NCBI GenBank assembly: GCA_964251385.1
Contig: CAXUJK010000001.1
Coordinates: forward strand, 868,001 to 932,000
DNA length: 64,000 bases
DNA from: CADCVW01 sp964251385
Lineage (GTDB): Bacteria > Pseudomonadota > Alphaproteobacteria > Sphingomonadales > Sphingomonadaceae
Reading direction: 5' to 3'
The notes under the pieces are model-generated. The model searched no databases, was not told the DNA's origin, and saw only the letters and a list, made by a program, of their open reading frames with translations. This document shows positions 44,021-53,562 of this stretch, piece after piece. The position numbers and the translations under genes are program-made. The first letter of the stretch is position 1, and each line of letters starts with the position of its first letter.

Positions 44021-47000
44021 ATGGTGACGGTGCGACGGGGGGGTCTGTTCAGCGGCCTGCGCCGTCGTCTGGGTAGTTTGTTTAATTCTCGTCCGGCCGA
44101 CGGGACGCAAGCCGCTCTTGAAACCGGCGTCGTCGATGGCCCCGGTGCGCACGCATCGGCGGTAGGCCGAGCCTCGGACGAGGGAACGGTGCCCGAGGCC
44201 GGCCGTCCGACTTCGGGGCCGTTCGCGCCGGACACGGTCGAGGTGGTGCCCGGCGTCCCTGAACCATTAGGCATGACCGTGCCTTCTTCGACGGCGGCCT
44301 TGCCCGAGAGAACGCCGCCCTCGATCGTCGCCGCGTTCGCCGACGTGCCGACCATGAGCGCGGACAGGATGCCGCCTTCATCAGCCGCCCGGCCGTCGGA
44401 GCCCGTGCTTGCTCCCTGTCCCGTCGGTATCGAACGTCGCGGCGACAAATACGTGGTCCGCGGCTATGCGTTCAGCGATCTCGATCAGGCCAAGGGGTTC
44501 CTGCGGCGCAAGCTGGCGGCGGAGGCGATGCCGACACCCGGGTCCGGAGAGGCCCTTCGTAACGCGCGTGTCGGAGAGGCGCATTGGGGCTTGGCCGCGT
44601 CGACCCCGATCGAAGGTCATCCCGACATCGAGCGCAAGCCCGACGGCAAGTTCGTGTTCAGAGGCTATGCTTTCGGATCGCTCGACCAAGCTGTCTGGTT
44701 TAAAAAGCGCCTCGCGTCATCGACGCCGGAGGAGCGCCTGCGCGGCTCCACGCCGCCGGTGCCTGGCCCGGCGACGTCCATGAAGGCGCGTGTTTCGGCG
44801 CGCGATCACCGGCGGGAACATCCGGTCGAGGACGGCTCTCATTCCGTTGCGCCAGCTGCTTCGACATCGCCTGTTTCGACATACTCGACCGCTACCGGAA
44901 CGCCGCGCAACCAAGCCCCTGCTGAACGCGCGCCTGCGCCCGACCGCATCGACGATGACCGCCGGAGACCGGCACGAAACGAGCGGCCGTCTTTTGTTAC
45001 GGCGTCCGCGCGTCCGCCGCTGACGAACGCAGGCCAGCGTTGGATCGCCAAGCCGACGCCGCTCCAGATCGGCGGCGACGTCGTGACGACCGACCTCGTC
45101 TACTTCGGTCGTCGCATCCACTATAGCCGCAACGACCATCGTTCGCTCATCGATCCCGCCGACGCCGTTGCAGCGGCACCTGCCGTCGAGCCGCCGCTGC
45201 ACGGTTGGTACGCATCCTACGACAGGATGACGCCGTCTGAGCGACGCGCTTATCTGAATTGGCTCGACGGCGGTCGCGCCGACGCGTCCGTGCCCGCGGC
45301 CTACGCCATGATGTTCATGACGGGTCTGGAACACCGGCTTCTCCAGGACGACGCGCTCGATCAGGTCGACGCCATCCTCGACGAGGCCGAGCGGCTTCAT
45401 GCGATCTATGGCCGCAACGAAATGTTCGGCCGCCAGACGAACCGGTTCCTGGACGTGGCGTATCACCTCGCCGGCCGCCCGCCCCGCCCCGTCGTCCCAT
45501 CGCCCGGCCTCAAGAGTTACGACGAGGTGCTCCCGTTCGGCGTGCGCCTCCACATCGGTCGGCTCATCGGGACGGGCGAGCGCCTGCGCGCCGCCGATGC
45601 GCTCAGCTGGGTGGTGGCGCGGCAGGACACGTTTCTCCGCACGGCGGCGAGGCGGTGCTGGGACGAGTTCATGGCGCTCTGGCCGATCCGCTTCGCCGCC
45701 GCCTATCCCAAGGGCCTGAAGGTCAAGGTGCCCGTCTCGAGGATCAAGGCCAGCTACATGGGCGCGGACCACGCCTTCACCGCCGAGGTCGTCGCCGCCG
45801 ACGTGCCTGACGTCATGAACGTCACCGGCGTGCTCGGCCCGCTCCGCGCGCTGATCGACGCGATCACCGAGGAGCTCGGGCCGTTCAGCCGCGCCGTCGG
45901 GCGCGACCCGGCCGCACGCGGCACGTTGGCCGCCGACGCGTTGCTCCCGAAGGAGCTAAGGCAGAACGCGGCCAGCGTCCGCGGAGCCAGGGCGAAGCTC
46001 GAGGCCATGATGGCGTCCGACGACGTGCGCTCGGTTCCGCTCCGCGAGATCGTGGCGGTTCTCGACCTGCCCGCCTCCGAGCCCGGAGCCAAGGTCCCCG
46101 CGGCGATGATGGAACGCATCGGCGGAATGCTGGACGCGACGGATACGGGGTTCGAGCCTGACCGCCGCTTCGGTCCGTGCGCATCGCCGATCGGAGCCTC
46201 GGAGCTGTCGCTGTTCCAGACGGGACCGGACGAGACAATCGACCCGATGCGTCCGGACTTCACCGTCGTCCGCGCGATCGTGGAGGCGGGCGCGTTGGCT
46301 GCGACCGCAGGCGGCCCCGCGAACCTCGCGGCGACCGAGTACATCGGAGCCGGACTGGCGGGTCGGGTGGACCTGTCGAATGCCGAACGCATGCGCCTAT
46401 CCGCCTTCGCCCATCGGCTTACACGCGAACCGCCGGCATCAAGGAGCGCTTTGAAGCGGTATGCCGCCTTGCCGGACGATGCACGCCGCGGCGTCGCCGA
46501 CAGCGCGGTTGCGGTGATCCTGGCCGGACGCCGCGTCGGTCCGGCCGAGGTTCGTTTCCTCGAGGACCTCCACGCCGCGGTCGGACTGCCCGCGGGCGGG
46601 GTCTATGGCGCGCTTCATCGCGGCGGCGACGACGACGGCCCGGTGGCGGTCGCGTCGGCCCAGCGCGTCGTCGGCGTCCCGATCCCGCCCGAGATCGTCC
46701 GGACCAAGGCGAAGCTCGCCCTCGATCCCGAACGCCTGGCAAGGCTGCGCGCCGAGACTTCGGAGGTTTCGGCGATGCTCGGAGGCATCTTCGCCGAGGA
46801 GGAGCCGTTAGTGGCGCCCGTGCGCGCGAAGCCGGCCGCGGCTTCGTGGTTCGCGGGCCTGGATGCCCGACACGCCGCCCTGCTGGACGCGCTTCTCGAA
46901 GGGCCGATGACGCGCGCTGCGTTCGACGCGCGCGCCGGCGCGCTCAAGCTGCTCGCCGACGGCGCGGTCGAGACGCTGAACGATTGGGGCTTCGACGCGC

Positions 47001-47089
47001 TCGGCGAGGCTGTCATAGAGGATGGCGAGGACGTCTCGGTCGCGGAGCATCTTCATGCGGCGCTGATGGGCATGGGAACGAAGGTTTGA
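44021..47089 (+). CDS. sngA: Shango SngA-type TerB-N/TerB-C protein
   Basis: First gene of a three-gene anti-phage operon; 1022 residues. Layout: a basic N-terminus (LFSGLRRRLGSLF); a disordered Pro/Ala-rich stretch; two copies of a 30-residue unit at about 137-166 and 203-232 (VRGYAFSDLDQAKGF and FRGYAFGSLDQAVWF); a second linker; a TerB-N domain from about 350 (GWYASYDRMTPSERRAYLNW, MTGLEHRLLQDD); a TerB-like helical region; and a TerB-C end (WFAGLDARHAALLDALLEGP). The ATG at 44021 has GGAGG just upstream. In Shango (Millman et al. 2022) the TerB protein works with an ATPase and a helicase. Its 3' end overlaps sngB by 4 bases (TTGA). Confidence 0.8.
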   Translation: MVTVRRGGLFSGLRRRLGSLFNSRPADGTQAALETGVVDGPGAHASAVGRASDEGTVPEAGRPTSGPFAPDTVEVVPGVPEPLGMTVPSSTAALPERTPPSIVAAFADVPTMSADRMPPSSAARPSEPVLAPCPVGIERRGDKYVVRGYAFSDLDQAKGFLRRKLAAEAMPTPGSGEALRNARVGEAHWGLAASTPIEGHPDIERKPDGKFVFRGYAFGSLDQAVWFKKRLASSTPEERLRGSTPPVPGPATSMKARVSARDHRREHPVEDGSHSVAPAASTSPVSTYSTATGTPRNQAPAERAPAPDRIDDDRRRPARNERPSFVTASARPPLTNAGQRWIAKPTPLQIGGDVVTTDLVYFGRRIHYSRNDHRSLIDPADAVAAAPAVEPPLHGWYASYDRMTPSERRAYLNWLDGGRADASVPAAYAMMFMTGLEHRLLQDDALDQVDAILDEAERLHAIYGRNEMFGRQTNRFLDVAYHLAGRPPRPVVPSPGLKSYDEVLPFGVRLHIGRLIGTGERLRAADALSWVVARQDTFLRTAARRCWDEFMALWPIRFAAAYPKGLKVKVPVSRIKASYMGADHAFTAEVVAADVPDVMNVTGVLGPLRALIDAITEELGPFSRAVGRDPAARGTLAADALLPKELRQNAASVRGARAKLEAMMASDDVRSVPLREIVAVLDLPASEPGAKVPAAMMERIGGMLDATDTGFEPDRRFGPCASPIGASELSLFQTGPDETIDPMRPDFTVVRAIVEAGALAATAGGPANLAATEYIGAGLAGRVDLSNAERMRLSAFAHRLTREPPASRSALKRYAALPDDARRGVADSAVAVILAGRRVGPAEVRFLEDLHAAVGLPAGGVYGALHRGGDDDGPVAVASAQRVVGVPIPPEIVRTKAKLALDPERLARLRAETSEVSAMLGGIFAEEEPLVAPVRAKPAAASWFAGLDARHAALLDALLEGPMTRAAFDARAGALKLLADGAVETLNDWGFDALGEAVIEDGEDVSVAEHLHAALMGMGTKV

Positions 47090-48396
47090 AGACTGTCGGC
47101 ATCATCAGGCCCAGGGATCGCGACACGATCATCCAGGCGCTCGCCGCCGGCGTCGTGCCCAGGGTCGGTCTCCAGCACATCCAGGTGGGGCGGGCCGCAG
47201 AGGTCGGCGCGCTGGTGCGCGATGTCGGACGCATCGCGGACGGCGGATCGGCGGTCCGCTTCGTCATCGGCGAGTACGGCGCAGGCAAGACCTTCTTCCT
47301 CAACCTCGTCCGGTCGATTGCGCTCGAGCACCGATGCGTGACGGTGCACGCCGACCTCGCTCCGGATCGGCGCATCCACGCGACGGCGGGCCAGGCGCGC
47401 GGCCTCTACGCCGAGGCGGTGCGCAACATGGCGACCAGGAACAAGCCGGACGGAGGCGCGCTGTCCGCGATCGTCGACCGCTTCGTCACCACGTGCGTGC
47501 AAACGGCGGAAGCCGACGGCCGGCCGGTCGCCACCGTCATCGCCAGCGGTCTGGCGCCGTTGCAGGATCATGTCGGCGGACACGACTTCGGATCGGTGAT
47601 CGCGGCCTATTGGCGCGCCGGCGAGGCGGGCGACGACGACCTGAAGGCCGCGGCGCTCCGTTGGCTGCGCGCGGAGTATCCGACCAGGACGGAGGCACGC
47701 GCGGCGCTCGGCGTCCGCAGCATCATCGACGACGCGGACGTCTACGATTCCATCAAGCTCATGTCGGCGTTCGTGCGGCTCGCCGGATATGCGGGGTTGC
47801 TCGTTGTGTTCGACGAGATGGTGAACCTCTACAAGCTGCAGAGCAGCCAGGCGCGCAACCAGAATTTCGAACAGATCCTGCGGGTCGTCAACGACGTGCT
47901 GCAGGGCGACGTCGAAGGCCTGGGCTTCGTATTCGGCGGCACGCCCGAGTTCCTGCTGGACAGCCGCCGCGGCTTGTACAGCTATGCGGCGCTGCAGTCG
48001 CGGCTTGCGGAGAACGCCTTCGCGCGCGACGGCCGGGTCGACGTTTCCGGGCCGGTGCTGCGGCTTCAGGCGCTGTCGCCCGAGGAACTGATGATCCTGC
48101 TGGGCAACGTCCGCAACGTCTTCGCCGGCGGCGACGCGTCGGCGAACCTCGTGCCGGACGCCGCGCTCGTCGCCTTCATGGATCATTGCGACCGCCGCAT
48201 CGGGGAAGCCTACTTCCGGACGCCGCGCAACACGGTGCGGACGTTCGTGCAGCTGCTCGCGGTCCTCGAACAGAACCCGGACGCGCGGTGGCAGGACCTT
48301 CTGGATGTCGTCGAGGTTCAGCCCGACGAGGATCGCGACGCCCATTCGCTCGAAACGATCGAAGCGGACGATGAGCTTGCCAGCCTTCGTCTCTGA
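47086..48396 (+). CDS. sngB: Shango SngB-type ATPase (DUF2791/BREX-like P-loop)
   Basis: P-loop ATPase of 436 residues, of the DUF2791 group related to the BREX BrxC/ATP-binding proteins. Walker A is FVIGEYGAGKTFFLNL (residues about 60-75), Walker B is LLVVFDEMVNLYKL, and FVFGGTPEFL and TPRNTVRTFVQLL are later family segments. The start is TTG at 47086, overlapping the sngA stop by 4 bases. The sngC start lies 21 bases beyond its stop. The order TerB-N protein, DUF2791 ATPase, DEAH helicase is the diagnostic Shango gene order. Biochemical role in the complex is not established by sequence. Confidence 0.85.
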   Translation: MKTVGIIRPRDRDTIIQALAAGVVPRVGLQHIQVGRAAEVGALVRDVGRIADGGSAVRFVIGEYGAGKTFFLNLVRSIALEHRCVTVHADLAPDRRIHATAGQARGLYAEAVRNMATRNKPDGGALSAIVDRFVTTCVQTAEADGRPVATVIASGLAPLQDHVGGHDFGSVIAAYWRAGEAGDDDLKAAALRWLRAEYPTRTEARAALGVRSIIDDADVYDSIKLMSAFVRLAGYAGLLVVFDEMVNLYKLQSSQARNQNFEQILRVVNDVLQGDVEGLGFVFGGTPEFLLDSRRGLYSYAALQSRLAENAFARDGRVDVSGPVLRLQALSPEELMILLGNVRNVFAGGDASANLVPDAALVAFMDHCDRRIGEAYFRTPRNTVRTFVQLLAVLEQNPDARWQDLLDVVEVQPDEDRDAHSLETIEADDELASLRL

Positions 48397-48417
48397 CGCT
48401 TCGGGTATAGCATCGCC

Positions 48418-50646
48418 GTGAGCGGCGTGACCGCGTTCGACCGGCTGCATCCCGACGTCCGCCGCTGGATCCGCGATCAGGGCTGGAGCGAGCTTCGCGA
48501 CATCCAGGACCGCGCCATCGGCGAGATCCTGAACCACCGTCGCGACGTCGTGATCATGGCCGCGACTGCCGGCGGGAAGACGGAGGCTGCCTTCCTGCCG
48601 TTGCTGGGGCCGATCGCCGACCGGGAGCCGGGCGGCATCTCGGTCCTCTACGTCAGCCCGTTGAAGGCGTTGATCAACGACCAGTTCCGCAGGCTCGACG
48701 ACCTGTGCGAGCGGCTCGAGATCCCGGTCGTCCGGTGGCACGGCGACGCGCCTCGGTCGGCGAAGACGCGCACGCTCCGCGATCCGGCGGGCATCGCGCT
48801 GATCACGCCCGAATCGATCGAGGCGCTGTTCCTGCGGCGAACGAGCGATGTCTTGCGCCTGTTCGGAAAGCTGGACGCGATCGTCGTCGACGAGCTCCAC
48901 GCCTTCCTGCAGGGACCGCGCGGCCTGCATCTGGCGAGCCTGTTGCGCCGCATCGACGCGCTGGTGCCCGTGCGGCCCCGGCGCATCGGCCTGTCCGCGA
49001 CCATCGGCGATGTCGCGGCCGCGCGGCGCTGGTTGAACCCGGCCGATCCCGGAACGGTCACCGCCATCGCGTCCCGCGAGCGGGGTGCCGAGCTGCGGGT
49101 CCAGATACGCGGCTACGCGGAGCCGCCCGCCGCGAACGGCGGCGACCAGCTCGAGGACGATGACCCGACGGCAAAGGACGGCGCGACGCCGGGCGCGGTC
49201 GGGGACGGTCTCGGCCGGATCGCGGACCATCTCTTCGCCAAGCTCCGCGGCGACAACAACCTCGTCTTCGCCGGGTCCCGCCGCACCGTCGAGGCCCTGT
49301 CCGACCGGTTGCGCTCGCGTTCCGAGCGCGCGGGCGTCCCGCTCGAGTTCCTGCCCCACCACGGCAGTCTCTCCAAGGAGCTGAGGGAGACGCTCGAGAC
49401 GCGGCTGAAGGCGGGCGACCTGCCGACGACCGCGATCGCCACTACGACGCTGGAGCTCGGGATCGATCTGGGCTCCGTCGTTTCAGTGGCGCAGATCGGC
49501 GCGCCCCGCTCGCTGTCCGGGCTGCGCCAGCGCCTGGGACGTAGCGGGCGGCGGGAGGGTTCGCCCTCGGTCCTGCGCATCTACGTGCGCGAAAGGCACC
49601 TCGCCGCAGACGCCGATCCGCTGGACCGGCTGCGCGCGAACACGATCCGCGCGGTCGCGTCCGTCCGCCTCCTCCTGGAAGGCTTCGTCGAACCGCCCGA
49701 GCCCGATGCCGCGCTCGCGACGGTGGTCCTTCATCAGACGCTGTCGGTCATCGCGCAGATGGGCGGCGCAAAGGCGGGCGTGCTTCACCCCTTGCTGTGC
49801 GGACCGCAAACGGCGCTGGCTTTGCCCGTCGCCGACTATGTCGACCTGCTGCGCGGCGTCTCGGTCGCCGACGTCGCGCTGATCGAGCAGGCCCCCGACG
49901 GCCTCCTGATGCTCGGGGCGCAAGGCGAGCGTCTCGTCGCGGCAAAGGACTTCTACGCCGTGTTCGCGACCGACGAGGAATGGCGGCTGGTGGCGAACGG
50001 CCGCACGCTGGGAACGCTTCCCGTCGCGAACATGCTGGGCGTCGGCAGCCTGCTCGCGTTCGCGGGGCGCCGGTGGCGGATCGCCGCGGTCGACGATCCG
50101 GCCAAGGTGCTCGAAGTCGTCCCCCATCCTGCCGGGATCCTGCCCCGCTTCGAGCCTGCGACGGGCGAGCCGATCCACGATCGCCTCGCCGCCGAGATGC
50201 GCGCCGTCTACCTCGATGACGACGAGCCCGCCTATTTAGACGCAGCAGCGCGCGGGTTCCTAGATGAAGGCCGCCGGACGTTCCGCGCGATCGGTCTGGA
50301 GCGGTCGTTCCTCGTCCCGTCCGGTGCCGACCTGCACGTCGTCCTGTGGAACGGCAGCGTCATGAACGGCCTGCTCGCCGTGTTCCTGACTTCGCTGGGG
50401 CTGGAATGCGAGACGACCGACCTGAGCGTGACGGTCGCCGACTGCGATGAGGCGCAACTCCGGGCGGCGTTGTCGAATACCGGCCCCTGTCCGCCGATGG
50501 ACATGCTCGCCGCGGACGTCGAAAACCTGCGGACGGCCAAGCTGGACGAGCATGTGCCCGAAGCGCTGCTCCGGCGTCTCTGGGCGCGTCGGCACGAGCC
50601 GCGACGGCTTGGATTGGAGGCGGCGATCGCCAAACTGCGCGCGTAG
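48418..50646 (+). CDS. sngC: Shango SngC-type Lhr-like DEAH helicase
   Basis: Superfamily-2 helicase of 742 residues, read from GTG. Motif I is IMAATAGGKTEAAFL (about 46-60), motif Ia YVSPLKALINDQF, motif II IVVDELH (DELH box, about 155-161), motif III GLSATIGD, motif V TTLELGIDLG and motif VI RQRLGRSGRR. The rest resembles the Lhr-type C-terminal region but is shorter than housekeeping Lhr (about 1400-1500 residues). It completes the three-gene operon. A 7-base-stem hairpin (CACGTCG...CGACGTG) follows about 30 bases after the stop without a T-run. Confidence 0.85.
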   Translation: MSGVTAFDRLHPDVRRWIRDQGWSELRDIQDRAIGEILNHRRDVVIMAATAGGKTEAAFLPLLGPIADREPGGISVLYVSPLKALINDQFRRLDDLCERLEIPVVRWHGDAPRSAKTRTLRDPAGIALITPESIEALFLRRTSDVLRLFGKLDAIVVDELHAFLQGPRGLHLASLLRRIDALVPVRPRRIGLSATIGDVAAARRWLNPADPGTVTAIASRERGAELRVQIRGYAEPPAANGGDQLEDDDPTAKDGATPGAVGDGLGRIADHLFAKLRGDNNLVFAGSRRTVEALSDRLRSRSERAGVPLEFLPHHGSLSKELRETLETRLKAGDLPTTAIATTTLELGIDLGSVVSVAQIGAPRSLSGLRQRLGRSGRREGSPSVLRIYVRERHLAADADPLDRLRANTIRAVASVRLLLEGFVEPPEPDAALATVVLHQTLSVIAQMGGAKAGVLHPLLCGPQTALALPVADYVDLLRGVSVADVALIEQAPDGLLMLGAQGERLVAAKDFYAVFATDEEWRLVANGRTLGTLPVANMLGVGSLLAFAGRRWRIAAVDDPAKVLEVVPHPAGILPRFEPATGEPIHDRLAAEMRAVYLDDDEPAYLDAAARGFLDEGRRTFRAIGLERSFLVPSGADLHVVLWNGSVMNGLLAVFLTSLGLECETTDLSVTVADCDEAQLRAALSNTGPCPPMDMLAADVENLRTAKLDEHVPEALLRRLWARRHEPRRLGLEAAIAKLRA

Positions 50647-51235
50647 CCCGAACCCTGATTCGATTCTCATTGACACGTCGTCGGTCTAGCCGACGTGGCA
50701 GGTACTCTCTTCAATCAAGCGGATCAGCTCTCAAGTAACGCTGGTCATAATCCTGCTGAGGTTCAGCTTGGCGCTCGACAGTTTCGCAAGCGACCGGCCA
50801 GAAGTAGGACACTCAAGATTGTGCAATCGACGTGATTCTCTGCACCCACAACGAAGTGGAGGCCAGCGAGAGATCGACTTAGTCAAAGTTGGGTGATCCT
50901 GATTACGTTTTCGCGGTCGCCCGGCCCTCTTGAGCGTCAATTTTTGGTCAGGGCTCGCGAAAGGCTAAGTGTCAGCTGCGGGTGAAAAATTTGCTTTGAT
51001 CGTCTGCCTTACCTTTCGGACGAGGTGGCTTGGCACATTGTGCTTGCGCCTGTGTCAAAGCGTGTGCGAATGAAGATTCGCAGCCGCGATCCGCGCGGCG
51101 CAGGCGCGGTTTTCTGCGGTTTTTGCAGCCGGTGTCGGATTAGTTTGGAAAGACTGGGGGATCCTCTTTCCGCAACTTGAATGGTCTGAGCAAGACTTGT
51201 GTTGATGTCACCGCGCCTGAGTTCGATCGTAGCCG
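50647..51235. other. Low-GC non-coding interval inside the island
   Basis: This 589-base gap lies between sngC and the recombinase, which converge. It contains the hairpin CACGTCG-TCGGTCTAGC-CGACGTG at about 50678-50701. The stretch 50700-51060 is near 50% GC, below its neighbours. Short open frames show no recognisable protein. It may be a decayed remnant of former island cargo. Confidence 0.4.
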
Positions 51236-53376
51236 TTATGACCTACTCCTTCGACCGATAGTTTCTCGAACGGGACGGGTACACCGTAGCGAGGCCGGTA
51301 GAAGGTTGATAGCTGGTGTGGATGGCAAGTTCGCCGTGACGACCGGGATCTGTTCGACAATTTCTAAAAGCACCGCCAGGCGGGAGGCACTCGCGTAGCG
51401 GCCTCCGTTTTCGCCACCCGTCTTTTGCCCAAGCAGGTCCGATCGGAAATCCTCGAAGACGCGCAACATCTTCAGTTCCGTGCTGACCATATGGCGGCCG
51501 CTGTGGACCGCCTGCCCCGGCTGAAGCAGCGTGAGATAGGGCTTAATCTTCATCCAGACTTGCTTGTAGAAGACGTCTCCGAGCGCGCGACCGTTACGAC
51601 CAGGCAGAATCTCCGGAAAGAGGTACTCCTCCCCCGCCAGTTTCATGGCGATGACGAAGTCGATGAAGCCGATGCGGATGAGCTCGCTGCATATGGGAAT
51701 CTGGCGAACGCTCGTCGCCGTCTTCACGCCACCAGCGCGGGTTCGCCGTATATCGAAGAACCAGATACCGTCTTCCTGGCGGACGTCGTCAATGAGGAGC
51801 TTGCAAGCCTCCTCCCGCCGCATGCCGCTGTACCAGACTATGATCAGCACCCAGAACATCGCATCGTGCCAGACTTCAACGCCTGGTTGCAGACGATCGT
51901 AAAGCGACGCGCACCCGGTCCAGATCGGCAGCGCAAACAGCTCCAGCCCCTGCTGGATCGTATAGGGATCTCGCTCGGTGCGATCGTCCCGGTCGTCCTC
52001 CTCCATGATGAAGTCGGAGAAATCGAGCATCGCCATGGGCGTCTTGAATGCGATCCAGCCGCACAGCTGCTTTAAGTTGGCGAAGTGCCGGTTGATGGTG
52101 CCCACGTCCAACCCGATCGAGTAGGCCCCGGCGTTCCATCCGACATCTGCTGCTCGGCCTCGGCGCAGATTTCCTCCAGAGTCATCTTCTCGTGTCGCGG
52201 CGACTTGTGATGCGAAGAAGGCATCCGGTTGAACGCATCGTAGAGGTCGACAAGATCATCCTGCCGAGCCGTGGACAGCGGACGGCCGTTGTTCGACTTC
52301 CCGAACAGAAACGCAGCCGCCCTGAACTGACGTCTCTGGCTGTCTCCCCAGATCTTGGGGCTGGACTTCTTTCGTCCGACGGGTGCCGGGGTGACAGAGG
52401 ATTGATGTACGACAAGCGCGTTGCCCGTGACACTTCCCAGACCGCCGGTTTTCGGCTTCGATCTCATATATTCTTCGACCGCTTGCGTTGGCGTCATCCG
52501 GGCGAACCGGGCCTGCTCGACGGTCAGTTCCGAAGCCTCTTTCTTCCGCCCTTCGGAGCCAAACCCCGGCTCCGGCATAAGCGGCTTCACCGTGTCGGAC
52601 GTGGGTGCCGGAGCGGAAATCGGCGGTGCCGCGGTCACATTGGGCCGAGGCATGAGTGCAGCCATACCCGACGCGGCCGCAACGACGCGTTGCGCATCTT
52701 CATCCCGGTACAGGCGAACTGCCGTTGCGCGTGCTTCGCAGACTATCCGGCGCGCAAGCTGCCGGCGCTCATCATCGTCCGCTATGCCCGCCCGCTGCAA
52801 GGCATCCGCCGCCTCGTTCAAGAGGTTGCCGGGCACGTCGTCCAACCGGCTCAACATCGCGAACAGGTGCCGACGTGCGTCACGGTCGAGCTCGGCGAAC
52901 CGCTCATCGAAGGCGCCGACGTAGTCGACATCCATGTATCCGGCGAAACCCTGGCGCGCGAAGTCGCTGTTCGCGGCTTCATAGATGGCGAGCATCTGCG
53001 TGAGCCTGGCGTCGACGTTTCCGTCGCCATCCGTTTGGATGGACGTGTGCTGATACGCCAGCATATTGCGGTAGCGGACGACCTCGGCCTGGAACAACAG
53101 TTGCGCCTGATCCGCCGAAAGTCCCTTGCGCTCGATCTTCTCGTACAGGCTCATCCTGATCACCTCGCTGCGGCCGGTCATGGCTACTGCCCGTTGCCGG
53201 GCGGTCGCCTGCTCCTTCGTCTGAAGGCTGGCCGTCACCGTGATCGTTATAGGAGCATGGTCGCCGGCGACGAAGCGCATGCGCCGGCGCCACCAATAGA
53301 CGGCCCCGCGGCGCGTTACGTTTTCGATCGCTGGCATCAGCCACTGGCTCCATCGACTGGCTACAATCGATGCCAC
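51236..53376 (-). pseudogene. Tyrosine recombinase (integrase), split by a frameshift
   Basis: Two overlapping frames encode one integrase of about 713 residues. The 5' frame (53376 to about 52138) starts MASIVASRWSQWLMPAIENV, has a YWWRRRMRF core, and runs to MTLEEICAEAEQQMSDG. The 3' frame resumes WNAGAYSIGLDVGTINRHFA and carries the catalytic domain: GMRREEACKL (Arg), HSGRHMVSTEL (HxxR) and GGRYASASRL with the probable nucleophile Tyr. One base near 52138 (GATGG where GATTGG would restore the frame) separates them. It lies 74 bases from the 3' end of tRNA-Gln, the classic island-integrase position. As written the enzyme would be inactive. Confidence 0.78.
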
Positions 53377-53410
53377 CGAAGGTGCGTGAGGCGGTGCGAA
53401 CCCGCAGAAA

Positions 53411-53459
53411 AGCTGGGGTTTACAGGCCTTGGCTGGGGAAAATCAGAGTTTGGCTGGGG
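53411..53459 (-). repeat. Three spaced CCCCAGC repeats next to tRNA-Gln
   Basis: Reading the minus strand downstream from the tRNA 3' end, CCCCAGCCA (tRNA terminus) recurs as CCCCAGCCA 21 bases later and as CCCCAGC about 20 bases after that. The spacing of about two helical turns and the position between tRNA and integrase suggest recombinase-related sites. Confidence 0.4.
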
Positions 53460-53525
53460 CGGCAGGATTCGAACCTGCGCATGGCGGCATCAAAAGCCGC
53501 TGCCTTACCGCTTGGCGACGCCCCA
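53451..53525 (-). tRNA. tRNA-Gln (anticodon TTG)
   Basis: The minus strand folds as a 75-base tRNA including an encoded CCA. The acceptor stem pairs TGGGGCG with CGCCCCA. The anticodon arm is GCGGC-TTTTGAT-GCCGC, giving anticodon TTG (glutamine). The T arm is GCAGG-TTCGAAT-CCTGC. It is the probable integration target of the adjacent island, whose recombinase gene lies just beyond its 3' end. Confidence 0.93.
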
Positions 53526-53562
53526 GCAACTTCGCGCTCGCGTCGTGCACATGCGCGCGCCG

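Noticed and set aside
47086..48396. The ATPase as evidence for a BREX system
   Set aside because: No pglX methyltransferase, pglZ phosphatase, brxA, brxB or brxL is present; only the P-loop family is shared.
47053..49362. A 769-codon minus-strand frame across sngB and sngC
   Set aside because: Antisense shadow; composition is low-complexity and the plus strand encodes Walker and helicase motifs.
48418..50646. The helicase as housekeeping Lhr
   Set aside because: It is about half the length of Lhr and lies in an operon with TerB-N and DUF2791 proteins, which fits SngC better.
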